From Pseudomonas proteolytica (lineage in GTDB: Bacteria > Pseudomonadota > Gammaproteobacteria > Pseudomonadales > Pseudomonadaceae): a stretch of 64,000 bases of DNA. How positions within the stretch are numbered: the first letter of the stretch is position 1; each line of letters opens with the position of its first letter. Where the stretch lies: the NCBI RefSeq assembly GCF_007858275.1, contig NZ_VFEV01000028.1, positions 1-64,000 on the forward strand, read 5' to 3'. Positions 42,823 through 51,693 of this stretch are shown here, one piece after another. The position numbers and the translations under genes were made by a program. The notes below the pieces were generated by a model. The model saw nothing but the letters and a program-made list of their open reading frames with translations. It was not told the DNA's origin and searched no databases.

Positions 42823-44982
42823 ATGAACCAGTTGCACGGGATAGCTCCGCGGTTTTCAACATTGTTGGTGGCGGGCGTGCTGTCCTCGCTTCCCGGCGTG
42901 CCCGTAGCGGCGCAGGAACGCGAAGAGTCAGTCACCGAACTTGAAGCCACCCAAGTCAGCGCGCCGCTGAACAAGGCGCTGGAGGTCAATGCCGGTGGTT
43001 TCGGCGCCAAGGACGCCATGGAAATCCCCCTGGCCATCCAGAGCTATTCCAGCAAGACCATCGCCGACAGCTCCGCGCGCACCGCCGTGGATGTGCTGAG
43101 CCTCGACCCTTCGGTGCTCAGCTCGTCTGGCGGCAGCGGCTTTGACAACTTCCGCCTGCGCGGCTTTGCCATGGATAACTTCAACACCATCCGCCGCGAC
43201 GGCCTGACCCTGGCCCCGCACCACGATGTGCCCCTGGAAAACGTCGAGCGCATCGATGTGCTCAAGGGCCCGTCGGGTTTCCTCTACGGCTTCAACTCGC
43301 CGGGCGGCACCATCAACTACATCCTCAAGCGCCCGACCCTGGAGCCGCTGCTCAATGTCAGCGTACAGGGCTCGTCATTGCTCGGCCGCTACGTGGCGAT
43401 TGATACCAGCGACTCATTCAACGACGGCGCCTTTGGCTATCGCCTGAATGCCGGCTACGAAAAAAACGGTGACTTCGATCACGCCCGCGACATGGAGCGC
43501 AAGTTTATCGGCCTGGCCACCGATTTTCGCTTGAGCGACCGTGCGCTGTTGCAACTGAACGCCGACTGGTCACGCAAGTCCACGGTCTCCGACCCGTTGC
43601 TGCGTGCCGACCAGAGTGGCCGGGCCAACCCGCTGGACCCCTCCAGCTATGTACTGCCGCCCAAGGTCAATCGCCGGGATCTGCTGACCGGGTCCTGGTT
43701 CCGTCACCAGACCGAGGGCGCCAACCTTGACGCCAAGTTCGAGTACGAACTGGATGACAACTGGACCTCCGTGACCCAGGGCAACTACTCTCGGGTCGAG
43801 CGCCATGGCGGCTACAACGATCTGTTCGGGATCAAGCCCAACGGGGACATTGGCTCGGCCGACTTTTACGTGTCCCGTGGTGAAGTGTTCAGCACCTGGT
43901 CGCTGCAGTCTTACCTGGCCGGCAAGTTCGCCACCGGCAACATCTACCACGACGTGTTCTTTGGCACCGGCTACAAACAGTTCAAGGATGTCAGCCCGTT
44001 CTGGGATTCGGTGGACAGCGGCACTGCGGGCATTGGCATCGGCGACGTCTCGGTAGGCAACATCCTGCACCCGGTCAACCCGCCCAAGTGGCATTTCGGC
44101 CCGGAGCGGCCCACCGACTTTGTGTCCTCCATCAAGGAAACCTCGGTCTTTGCCAGCGACCTGATTTCCCTCACCGAACAATTCCAGGTGATGCTCGGCG
44201 GGCGTTATATCTGGTACCGCGCCGATGAGCTGTCGGCCATCGCGCCCTCGCAAAGCCATAACGTGTTCGTGCCCAGCGCCGCGCTGATCTACCGGCCGTG
44301 GGACAGCCTGATGACGTACGTCAGCTACTCCAAAGGCTTTGAAAAGGGTGACTACGCACCCTACAACGCGAGCAACGCCAACCAGCCCACCGATGCCATC
44401 GAGTCCAAGCAGTACGAGGTAGGCCTGAAGCTGGACCTCAATGAGCGCCTGAACCTGGGCCTAGCGGTGTTCGATATCCGGCGCCGGGCCAGTTACCTGA
44501 ACACCAGCAACACCTATGTCAGCAACGGCGAATACCATCACCGTGGCGCCGAGTTGACCCTGTCCAACCGCGTCACCGATGCCCTGACCCTCACCGCCAA
44601 TGCGGCTTACCTGTCCACGCGCATGGAAGATGTCGATGACGTCACGGTAGAAGGCAAGCGCACCGAAAGCGTGCCCAAGTGGAAAGGCGCGGTCGGTGCC
44701 CTGTATAGGGTGGCCGCCGTGCCCGGCCTATCGTTGGACAGCACCGTCAGCTATGTCGGCAGCCGCCCGGTGGATGCGCAGAACAGCGGCTACATCCCCA
44801 GCTATACCTTGCTCGACGCCGGTGTCAGCTACCGCTCGAAACTGGCGGATACCCCCGTGACCTACCGCCTGCACGGCAAGAACCTGACCAACAAGTACTA
44901 CTACGCCAGTGCCTACTATCAAGGCGGGCTGGATGTAGGGCGTGAGCGCGAAGTATTCCTCTCGGCCAAGTTCGAGTTCTAG
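42823..44982 (+). CDS. TonB-dependent siderophore receptor (FhuA/FpvA type)
   Basis: A 719-residue outer-membrane protein: signal peptide (ending VPVAAQ near residue 32), a candidate TonB box around ELEATQVSA, plug domain (residues ~45-190; DNFRLRGFAMDNFNTIRRDG, ERIDVLKGPSGFLYGFNSPG) and a barrel ending EVFLSAKFEF. AAGGGA is correctly spaced before the ATG at 42823. First gene of the cluster with the diaminopropionate genes, under a Fur-box-like site, so it probably imports the metal complex of the compound made by this cluster. The ATG of the next gene lies five bases after the stop. Confidence 0.93.
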   Translation: MNQLHGIAPRFSTLLVAGVLSSLPGVPVAAQEREESVTELEATQVSAPLNKALEVNAGGFGAKDAMEIPLAIQSYSSKTIADSSARTAVDVLSLDPSVLSSSGGSGFDNFRLRGFAMDNFNTIRRDGLTLAPHHDVPLENVERIDVLKGPSGFLYGFNSPGGTINYILKRPTLEPLLNVSVQGSSLLGRYVAIDTSDSFNDGAFGYRLNAGYEKNGDFDHARDMERKFIGLATDFRLSDRALLQLNADWSRKSTVSDPLLRADQSGRANPLDPSSYVLPPKVNRRDLLTGSWFRHQTEGANLDAKFEYELDDNWTSVTQGNYSRVERHGGYNDLFGIKPNGDIGSADFYVSRGEVFSTWSLQSYLAGKFATGNIYHDVFFGTGYKQFKDVSPFWDSVDSGTAGIGIGDVSVGNILHPVNPPKWHFGPERPTDFVSSIKETSVFASDLISLTEQFQVMLGGRYIWYRADELSAIAPSQSHNVFVPSAALIYRPWDSLMTYVSYSKGFEKGDYAPYNASNANQPTDAIESKQYEVGLKLDLNERLNLGLAVFDIRRRASYLNTSNTYVSNGEYHHRGAELTLSNRVTDALTLTANAAYLSTRMEDVDDVTVEGKRTESVPKWKGAVGALYRVAAVPGLSLDSTVSYVGSRPVDAQNSGYIPSYTLLDAGVSYRSKLADTPVTYRLHGKNLTNKYYYASAYYQGGLDVGREREVFLSAKFEF

Positions 44983-44986
44983 AACC

Positions 44987-46333
44987 ATGACTTATTCCAG
45001 CTCATTGCCCGGCCTGCGCCACCTGTGGGTCGAGCGCTTGCTTGAGCAGCATCCGGGCACGTTGACCGAGCTGGTTGACGGTCTCGGCTCGCCGCTGCAT
45101 CTGCTGTGCCCGCAGGTATTCCACGCCAATGTCGAAGCCTTCCAGCACAGCTTTACCCAGGCCCAGACGCGCGGCAGCCTGTTGTTCGCGAAGAAGGCCA
45201 ATAAGGCCAACTGCTTTATCCAGGCCTGCGCCCAGTGTGCGATTGGCGTGGATGTAGCCAGCGTCGGTGAGCTGCAAAAGGCCCTGGCGGGCGGGGTCGC
45301 CGGCAGTGATATCGGCGTGTCCGGACCGCGCAAGAGCGATCAATTGCTGGGGCTGAGCCTGAGCCATCAATGCCTGTTGGCGGTGGACTCGCTGGAGGAA
45401 CTGCTGCGTATCCAACAACTGGCCCAATCCCTGCGGCAACGGGCGCATCTGTTGCTGCGTTATTGCCCCAGCAACCAGCCCCACAGCCGTTTCGGCCTCA
45501 ATGCGCGGGAGTGCGACCAGGCCTTGATGTTCTGCCGCCAACATGCCGCGAACCTGGACCTGCAAGGCTTTTCTTTTCACCTGGGCGGCTACGACACCGA
45601 ACAGCGTGCGCAAGTCGCCAGCCATTTGGTCGACCTGTGCCTGGCCAGTGAGTTGGACAATTGCCGCACCGTCAACCTGGGCGGTGGTTTTGCCGTGCGC
45701 TATGTCGACCCGGCGCAATGGCAGGCCTTTATGGCCGAGGACTGCGCCGAGCGCTATCACAGCGACAAGGGCTTCGCCGGTTTCTACCCCTATGGTGCGC
45801 CGCGCGCCGGCGCCGAGGCCCTCGACGACATCCTCGCCACACCCGTCAGCCCCGGCCTGAGCCTGGCGCAAAAAGTCATCGAATACGGCGTGCGGCTGCT
45901 CATCGAACCCGGCCGCGCCTTGCTCGACCAGGCCGGCATCAGCGTGTTCCGCGTGCAGGGTGTCAAGGACCGCAGCGCCAGCGACGGCTATGCGCTGGTC
46001 ACTGTGCAGGGCAGCAGCTTCAACCTCTCCGAGCAGTGGTTCAACAGCGAATTTTTGCCCGACCCACTGTTGCTGCCGGCCACACCGCGGGCGCGGTCGC
46101 CCTTTGTCGCCTGCATCGGCGGGGCCACCTGCCTGGAGTCAGACATGCTGACCTGGCGCAAGGTCGCCTTCGATTACCCGATCCAGGCGGGTGACTTGCT
46201 TATCTACCTCAATACCGCCGGCTATCAGATGGACTCCAACGAGTCGCCCTTTCACGAAGCCCCGTTGCCACACAAAGTGGTGCTGGAGCTGCGTAACCGA
46301 CACCTGCGCTGGAAGCTGGACAGCCTGGCTTGA
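44987..46333 (+). CDS. Y4yA-type PLP-dependent decarboxylase
   Basis: A 448-residue fold-III PLP enzyme of the diaminopimelate/ornithine decarboxylase group. The PLP Lys is in FAKKAN (Lys70), the phosphate-binding glycines in NLGGGFAVRY, EPGR near residue 305, and the second-subunit Cys/Asp motif CLESD near residue 395. In staphyloferrin B synthesis the related SbnH decarboxylates a citryl-diaminopropionate. Here the substrate is unknown; it could be diaminopropionate, ACEGA or a condensed product. It is five bases after the receptor gene and 30 bases before sbnB. Confidence 0.85.
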   Translation: MTYSSSLPGLRHLWVERLLEQHPGTLTELVDGLGSPLHLLCPQVFHANVEAFQHSFTQAQTRGSLLFAKKANKANCFIQACAQCAIGVDVASVGELQKALAGGVAGSDIGVSGPRKSDQLLGLSLSHQCLLAVDSLEELLRIQQLAQSLRQRAHLLLRYCPSNQPHSRFGLNARECDQALMFCRQHAANLDLQGFSFHLGGYDTEQRAQVASHLVDLCLASELDNCRTVNLGGGFAVRYVDPAQWQAFMAEDCAERYHSDKGFAGFYPYGAPRAGAEALDDILATPVSPGLSLAQKVIEYGVRLLIEPGRALLDQAGISVFRVQGVKDRSASDGYALVTVQGSSFNLSEQWFNSEFLPDPLLLPATPRARSPFVACIGGATCLESDMLTWRKVAFDYPIQAGDLLIYLNTAGYQMDSNESPFHEAPLPHKVVLELRNRHLRWKLDSLA

Positions 46334-46363
46334 GCGTGCAAACCCTTCCACAAGGAGTCTTGA

Positions 46364-47368
46364 GTGAACAGTTTGAAAAAAGCCGCGGCCCCCGCCGATC
46401 TATGGGTGCTCCCCCAGGCCGCGCTCGAAGACCTGGGCGTGAGTTACCGCGAAGTCCTGCAGGTGGTCGAGCAGGCGTACAAGGCCTTGCGCAGCGGCGA
46501 TTCGCAGAACCCGCTCAAGACCATTGTCGAGCCGGCTGACCGCCACTCCATCAGCTACTCGATGGTCGGCCGCGATGGTGCCAGCCACACGGTGGGCTTC
46601 AAGGTGGTGTACGAACACGATCCGCAACGCACCCGCGATGCCTATCAGTTCCACTCGTTTATCTTCCTGTGTGATGACCGCACCGGCCACCCGATTGCCC
46701 TGATGGACGTGGTCAAGCTCGGCCCGCTGCGCACCTCGGCGACCTCGGCACTGATGGCCAGGGCTGCGTGCCCGGATGCTCGCACGGCGCTGGTGGTGGG
46801 TACCGGTGTGCAAGGCCAGATCGCCTTGCCGATGTTGCTGGCGGCCATGCCTGACCTGGAGCGCTTGTATGTCTACGGGCACTACGCCGAGGGCTTGCGT
46901 GCGGTGCGCGAAAACCTGCACAAACACTACCCGCTGCGCGATGTGATCGTGGTCGATGACCTGCAGGCTGCGGCGGGCGAGGCCGATATCATCCTCGGCG
47001 TGGCCGGGCTTTCGGCGCGCCAGCAAGTACAGCGTGCCTGGCTCAAGCCTGGCGCCGTGGCGGTGCTGGTGGGCTATGGCATCGATGCCGACGTGCTGCA
47101 CGGCGCCGACTACCGCATCGCCACCGATACCGCGCAAATGCAGGTCACCAGCGCCGACCTGGCGGCCGCCGATGGCAGCCTGCCTGAGGTGGACGCCGAA
47201 CTGCCGGATATCCTTCTGGGCCGGGCGCCCGCACGGCGCCATCCCGATGATGTGGTGTTTGCCTACAACAGCGGCATGGTGGTGACCGATGTCGCCCTCG
47301 GCCGCTTGATGGCCGATCGCGCGCTGGCGCAGAACCGTGGGCAGAGGGTCCAGCTATGGTCGGCCTGA
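46364..47368 (+). CDS. sbnB: 2,3-diaminopropionate biosynthesis protein SbnB
   Basis: A 334-residue member of the ornithine cyclodeaminase/mu-crystallin family with the NAD-binding motif VVGTGVQGQIALPM near residue 147. In Staphylococcus, SbnB oxidatively cleaves N-(1-amino-1-carboxy-2-ethyl)glutamate (ACEGA) into L-2,3-diaminopropionate and 2-oxoglutarate. The partner SbnA is encoded at 49921-50931. GTG start with AAGGAG upstream. Its end overlaps the MATE gene by 13 bases, so expression is coupled. Confidence 0.9.
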   Translation: MNSLKKAAAPADLWVLPQAALEDLGVSYREVLQVVEQAYKALRSGDSQNPLKTIVEPADRHSISYSMVGRDGASHTVGFKVVYEHDPQRTRDAYQFHSFIFLCDDRTGHPIALMDVVKLGPLRTSATSALMARAACPDARTALVVGTGVQGQIALPMLLAAMPDLERLYVYGHYAEGLRAVRENLHKHYPLRDVIVVDDLQAAAGEADIILGVAGLSARQQVQRAWLKPGAVAVLVGYGIDADVLHGADYRIATDTAQMQVTSADLAAADGSLPEVDAELPDILLGRAPARRHPDDVVFAYNSGMVVTDVALGRLMADRALAQNRGQRVQLWSA

Positions 47369-48747
47369 ATGCCGCACAACCCGGCGCCTGGCGCGCCGAC
47401 AGCCGGGCGCTGCTGTTGCTGGCACTGCCGCTGATCCTGACCAACCTGGCGTATGTGGCCCTGACCACCATCGATATCGTGGTGCTCGGCACCCTGGGCG
47501 CCAAGGAGTTGGCCGCCGGTGGCCTGGCGCTCGCACTGTTCAACCAGTTGCGCACCACCGGCACCGGGCTGGTCACGGGCGTCAGCAATCTGGTGGCGCA
47601 AGCCAACGCAAGGGGCGATGAGGCTCAAGTGCGTGCGCTGCTGGTGGCGGGCCTGTTCTGGGCCACCGTCAGTGGCCTGGTGTTTATGGGCGTATTGTTG
47701 GCGTTGCGCCAACCACTGACATGGCTCGGCCAGGACGCCAGCGTAGTGGCCGGTGCCATGGACTTCCTATTGATTATTGCCCCTGGCCTGTTGCCGTGCC
47801 TGTGGTTCCAGGCGCTGCGCCACTTCACGGTCGGCCTCAAATTCCCCGGCCCGTTGCTGGCGATCACCTTGGTGTCGATCGTTCTCACGGCGGCCCTGAA
47901 CTACGTACTGGTGTTCGGCAAACTGGGCCTGCCGGCCTATGGGCTGGCGGGGGTGGCGATTACCAGCGCGGTGGTGTTCTTGCTGTCGTTCCTGATGTTC
48001 CTCGCGGTAGTACTGACCCATCGGCGCCTGGCCGGTTACTTCACGCTTGCGCACTTGCGCTTTTCGCCGGACGCGCTCAAGGCGGTGTGGAAGCTCGGCC
48101 TGCCGATTGCCGGGACCTACGCCAGCGAGGCTGGGTTCTTCAGCGTGCTGACCTTGCTGATCGGCACCCTGGGCATGGAAGCGCTGGCGGCGCAGACGGT
48201 GCTCAACCAGATCATCTACATCGTGTTCATGTTCTCGGCGGGGATCTCCCATGCCGCTTCCATCCATATCAGCGAGGCCTGCGGCACCGGGCAGTATCAG
48301 CGCGCCCGGCAACTGGGGCGCCTGGGGCTGGGCCTCGGGGTGCTGGTGATGCTGTTGTTTGCGATTCCCTACGCGCTGCTGCCCGAACAGGTGATAGGCC
48401 TGTTTATCAGCACCGAACACGCCAACAACCTGGATGCCGTGCGCCTGGCGACCACCGGTTTGTTGATCGCCATCGTCCTGCAGGTGTTCGACGCCAGCCA
48501 GAACATCGGCAACGGCATCCTGCGCGGCATTGGCGATACGGCGGGGCCGCTGCGGATTTCACTGTTCGGCTACTGGCTGGTGGGCCTGCCCGCTGCCTGG
48601 TTGCTGGGCATTGTCAGCCCTTACGGGATCTTTGGCGTATGGGCCGGTTTGGCGATTGGCCTGGCGGCCACGGCGTTGCTGCTGATCGTCTCGTTTGAAC
48701 GGCAACTCAAGGCGCTGGACCGCGCGGGCGCCATCGCACTGTCATAA
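47356..48747 (+). CDS. MATE-family efflux transporter
   Basis: A 463-residue, 12-helix protein with the MATE two-lobe pattern (LALPLILTNLAYVALTTIDI in lobe 1, SFGAGI-like FSAGISHAASIHISEACG and GTGQYQRARQ in lobe 2). MATE proteins export cationic or amphiphilic compounds with Na+ or H+. Embedded between SbnB and an aminotransferase in the diaminopropionate cluster, it is the likely exporter of the cluster's product. The start overlaps the end of sbnB. Confidence 0.92.
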   Translation: MVGLNAAQPGAWRADSRALLLLALPLILTNLAYVALTTIDIVVLGTLGAKELAAGGLALALFNQLRTTGTGLVTGVSNLVAQANARGDEAQVRALLVAGLFWATVSGLVFMGVLLALRQPLTWLGQDASVVAGAMDFLLIIAPGLLPCLWFQALRHFTVGLKFPGPLLAITLVSIVLTAALNYVLVFGKLGLPAYGLAGVAITSAVVFLLSFLMFLAVVLTHRRLAGYFTLAHLRFSPDALKAVWKLGLPIAGTYASEAGFFSVLTLLIGTLGMEALAAQTVLNQIIYIVFMFSAGISHAASIHISEACGTGQYQRARQLGRLGLGLGVLVMLLFAIPYALLPEQVIGLFISTEHANNLDAVRLATTGLLIAIVLQVFDASQNIGNGILRGIGDTAGPLRISLFGYWLVGLPAAWLLGIVSPYGIFGVWAGLAIGLAATALLLIVSFERQLKALDRAGAIALS

Positions 48748-48761
48748 CAAGGAGGTGTTCC

Positions 48762-49883
48762 ATGCATCAAGACAACCCCGCACAGCGCATTGAGGCGCTG
48801 GTGCGGCCCAGTGTGCGGCGCTTGCCCCTGTATGATCCGGGCGCCGATCCACGTCAGTTGGGTACGCCCACGGTGACCAAACTGTCCAACTGCGAAAACC
48901 CGCTGGGCATGTCGCCGGCAGCCGCGGCAATGCTTGCGCAACAGGGCGGGGCAGGGCTTGCGCGCTACCCCGACCCCACAGGCCGTGCGCTGCGGCAACT
49001 GATCGGCGGGCATTTGGATGTGGATCCCGCCAGGCTGATCCTCGGCAATGGCTCAGAAAACATCCTCGAGCTGTTGTGCCTGGCGCTGCTTGATCCCCAG
49101 GATCGGGTAGTCACCCAGCAACCCTGTTTCAGCCTGCATGAAAGCCTGCCGCTGATGATGGGCGCGACGGTGGACAAGGTGCCGCTCAACCCGGACTTCA
49201 GCGTCAACCTGCACGCCTGGAACACGGCGCTCAAGCAACCGGCCAAGCTGTTGATGCTCAGCACCCCCTGCAATCCGGTGGGCACGGCGCTGTCCAGTGC
49301 CGAGCTGACGGCCCTGATCGCCGCCGCCCATCCCGACACCTTGCTGGTGATCGATGAGGCGTACTTCGAGTTCGTCGAGGACGGCGCCGATGCCCTGGCG
49401 ATCCTCGGTGCACAGTCGCGGCCGTGGATCATCCTGCGCACGTTCTCCAAGGCGTATGGGTTGGCGGGGCTGCGGATCGGTTATGGCATCGCTTCGCACC
49501 CCAGCCTCATCGATGCGCTGCACCGGGTGCGCACGCCGTACAACGTCAATCAAGCGGCCCAAGAGGTGGCCAAGGCCGCCTGGCTCGACCCGCACCATGT
49601 GAAGCGCAGCCGCGAGTTTGTCGCCAGCGAGCGCCGACGCCTGACTGAAGGGTTGCAGGCTGCGGGGTTTCGCGTGGCGCCGTCCCAGGCCAATTTCCTG
49701 TTTATCGATACCGCCTGCAACGCCCTGGAAGTGGTCGACGAACTGCTCAAGGACGGGATCATCGTCAAGGCCTGGCGTGAGCCTGGGTACAGCGGTTTCA
49801 TCCGCGTGTCCTTGGGCCTGGCCCACGAAAACCAGGCGTTTCTCGCCAGCCTGCAACGCGCCGTCACGGCCCTGGCCGGATAA
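48762..49883 (+). CDS. HisC-like class I/II aminotransferase
   Basis: A 373-residue fold-I PLP enzyme close to histidinol-phosphate aminotransferases: N-terminal NCENPLGMSP, Asp-Glu-Ala-Tyr motif (IDEAYFEF) and PLP-Lys230 in TFSKAYGLAGLRIG. HisC enzymes recognise phosphorylated substrates; one idea is that it makes O-phospho-L-serine, the substrate of SbnA, or modifies the decarboxylated product. It is not next to other his genes and is unlikely to be the main HisC. AAGGAGG ribosome site 8 bases upstream of the ATG. Confidence 0.85.
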   Translation: MHQDNPAQRIEALVRPSVRRLPLYDPGADPRQLGTPTVTKLSNCENPLGMSPAAAAMLAQQGGAGLARYPDPTGRALRQLIGGHLDVDPARLILGNGSENILELLCLALLDPQDRVVTQQPCFSLHESLPLMMGATVDKVPLNPDFSVNLHAWNTALKQPAKLLMLSTPCNPVGTALSSAELTALIAAAHPDTLLVIDEAYFEFVEDGADALAILGAQSRPWIILRTFSKAYGLAGLRIGYGIASHPSLIDALHRVRTPYNVNQAAQEVAKAAWLDPHHVKRSREFVASERRRLTEGLQAAGFRVAPSQANFLFIDTACNALEVVDELLKDGIIVKAWREPGYSGFIRVSLGLAHENQAFLASLQRAVTALAG

Positions 49884-49920
49884 GCGCCGCGCCGGTTTTT
49901 CATACTGCCCAGAGGTTGCC

Positions 49921-50931
49921 ATGATCAACACTTGCCTGTCCGAGCTGATCGGCGATACGCCGCTGCTCAAATTGTGCGTCACCGAAAACGGCAGCTGCGT
50001 GCTGCTCAAATTGGAGCAATTCAACCCCACCGGCACCGCCAAGATCCGCATGGCCCGGCAGATGCTCGACGAGGCGCAGGCCTCGGGGCAGCTCAAGCCG
50101 GGTGGGCGGATTGTCGAGTCGACCTCGGGCAACACCGGGTTGGGCCTGGCGTTGCTGGCTGCCGAGCGAGGTTACCGCTTCACTGCGGTGGTCGACGAAC
50201 ACGCCAGCCCCGACAAACTGCTTGCGATGCAAGCCTTTGGTGCGCAACTGGTGCGGGTCGGCGACCCCGGTGGCGGGCTGGCCACCGCCGACCGCGATGC
50301 CACGGCCGAGCGCATCGCCGTTGAGCAGGGCGCCTACTGGACCCGCCAGCATCACAACCCGGCCAATGCCAACGGCTACACGCAACTGGCCGAGGAACTG
50401 CGCGCGGTGCTTGGCGATGAAGTCCACTACCTGGTGGGCGCCGTAGGCACCGGTGGCTCGCTGTGCGGCACCGCGCGCGCCTTGAAACGCCATGCCCACA
50501 GCCTGCAAGTGATCGGTGTCGAACCCTGCGGCTCGGTGATCTTCGGCGGCCCCGGTGCGCCGTATCACCAGTCCGGCACCGGCACCCCACAAGGCGCAGA
50601 AATCGGTGCCGTGGTCGACTACGCACTGATCGACAAAGGTCTTACCGTCAGTGATGCCCAGGCCTTTGAGACCGCGCGCTACCTGGCCCGGCATTACGGC
50701 CTGCTGCTGGGCGGTTCGGCAGGCGGAGTTATCTACCAGGCCCTGCGCGAGGCACGGCACGCGCCGGCCCACAGCGTGATCGTGGCGCTGGTGTGCGATG
50801 GCGGCGAAAAGTACCTGGATACGGTGTTCAACGACCAATGGATGGCAGATCGGCAGTTGCTGGCGCCCCAGGTGCATCGCGAACTGGAGCAGTGGTTGGG
50901 CGCGCTGCCCCAGCTCAAGCAGCAAGCCTAG
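49921..50931 (+). CDS. sbnA: 2,3-diaminopropionate biosynthesis protein SbnA
   Basis: A 336-residue fold-II PLP enzyme of the cysteine synthase family. PLP-Lys41 is in NPTGTAKIR, the Asn-binding loop in STSGNTG and the phosphate loop in GTGGSLCG. SbnA condenses O-phospho-L-serine with L-glutamate to ACEGA. The pairing with SbnB in the same operon distinguishes it from CysK. AGAGG ribosome site before the ATG. A GC-rich hairpin (50942-50972) follows the stop. Confidence 0.9.
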   Translation: MINTCLSELIGDTPLLKLCVTENGSCVLLKLEQFNPTGTAKIRMARQMLDEAQASGQLKPGGRIVESTSGNTGLGLALLAAERGYRFTAVVDEHASPDKLLAMQAFGAQLVRVGDPGGGLATADRDATAERIAVEQGAYWTRQHHNPANANGYTQLAEELRAVLGDEVHYLVGAVGTGGSLCGTARALKRHAHSLQVIGVEPCGSVIFGGPGAPYHQSGTGTPQGAEIGAVVDYALIDKGLTVSDAQAFETARYLARHYGLLLGGSAGGVIYQALREARHAPAHSVIVALVCDGGEKYLDTVFNDQWMADRQLLAPQVHRELEQWLGALPQLKQQA

Positions 50932-50990
50932 CGGCTTGCCTGGGGCGCCGGCCTTCGCTACTGTGGCGCCCCGCCCGCGTGAGCCCCGCC

Positions 50991-51497
50991 ATGAGTGACA
51001 CCACTGTCGAACTGATCCAAACCGGCCCGGAACAGGCCGAACTGATCTGCAACCTCTACCAGTTTTATGCCTATGAATCCTCGGATTGGGAACAGGAAGA
51101 TGTCGAGCAGGACGGCCGCTTCTACATCCATGAAGAACACCTGGCGCGCTACTGGCAAGAGCCGCAGTGGAGCGCCAACCTGCTGTTGGTGGACGGCTAC
51201 ATCGCCGGATTCCTGCTGATCGAGCGCAGCGAGCTGCCGGGGATCAACGCGCTGGAGCTGGCCGACCTGTTTATCCTCAAACGCTACCGACGCAAGGGCA
51301 TAGGCCGTGCCCTGGCCACCCAGGTATTGACCAGCGGCGACGCTGACTGGCTGGTGCGTTTCTACGACCAGGACGAAGCCTCCCAGGCGTTCTGGCGCAG
51401 TGTGCTGGACAACCTGCCGCGCCCGGTGCAGGCCATTGAGCTGGATGACGAACCGCAGTTGTTGAGCTTTTTGGTAACCCGGGCGGTGGTTCACTGA
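50991..51497 (+). CDS. GNAT-family N-acetyltransferase
   Basis: A 168-residue acetyltransferase. The acetyl-CoA loop is KRYRRKGIGRALATQVL (Q/RxxGxG/A pattern) near residue 98, preceded by the beta-strand ELADLFIL. It belongs to the GNAT subgroup that also has a C-terminal RFYDQDEASQAFW segment. The acceptor is unknown. It follows sbnA by 60 bases with an intervening hairpin, so co-transcription with the metallophore cluster is uncertain; if co-expressed, it could acetylate the product. Confidence 0.88.
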   Translation: MSDTTVELIQTGPEQAELICNLYQFYAYESSDWEQEDVEQDGRFYIHEEHLARYWQEPQWSANLLLVDGYIAGFLLIERSELPGINALELADLFILKRYRRKGIGRALATQVLTSGDADWLVRFYDQDEASQAFWRSVLDNLPRPVQAIELDDEPQLLSFLVTRAVVH

Positions 51498-51500
51498 CCT

Positions 51501-51587
51501 GTGGGAGCGGGCTTGCCCGCGATAGCGGTGTAGCAGTGGCTGCATTCGGTACTGACCCACCGCTATCGCGGGCAAGCCCGCTCCCAC
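51501..51587. repeat. REP inverted pair (GCCCGCGATAGCGG variant)
   Basis: GTGGGAGCGGGCTTGCCCGCG and its complement with inner arms GATAGCGG/CCGCTATC. It follows the GNAT gene and precedes the alcohol dehydrogenase gene. Confidence 0.92.
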
Positions 51588-51693
51588 AGAGGGTAGGTGT
51601 TTGTCTGGATTACCGCCGATTGACTTCGGTTGAACGGTGGGGCGGCTATGCTGGTCAACTGACCTTCAATGTCGATGCAAACAGGTGACCGCA

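Noticed and set aside
48762..49883. Calling the aminotransferase the housekeeping HisC
   Set aside because: No hisG/hisD neighbours and it sits inside the diaminopropionate operon; HisC-like is as far as the sequence supports.
50942..50972. GGGGCGCC/GGCGCCCC hairpin after sbnA as an intrinsic terminator
   Set aside because: Strong stem but a 15-base loop and no T run; left as a plain hairpin rather than called a terminator.
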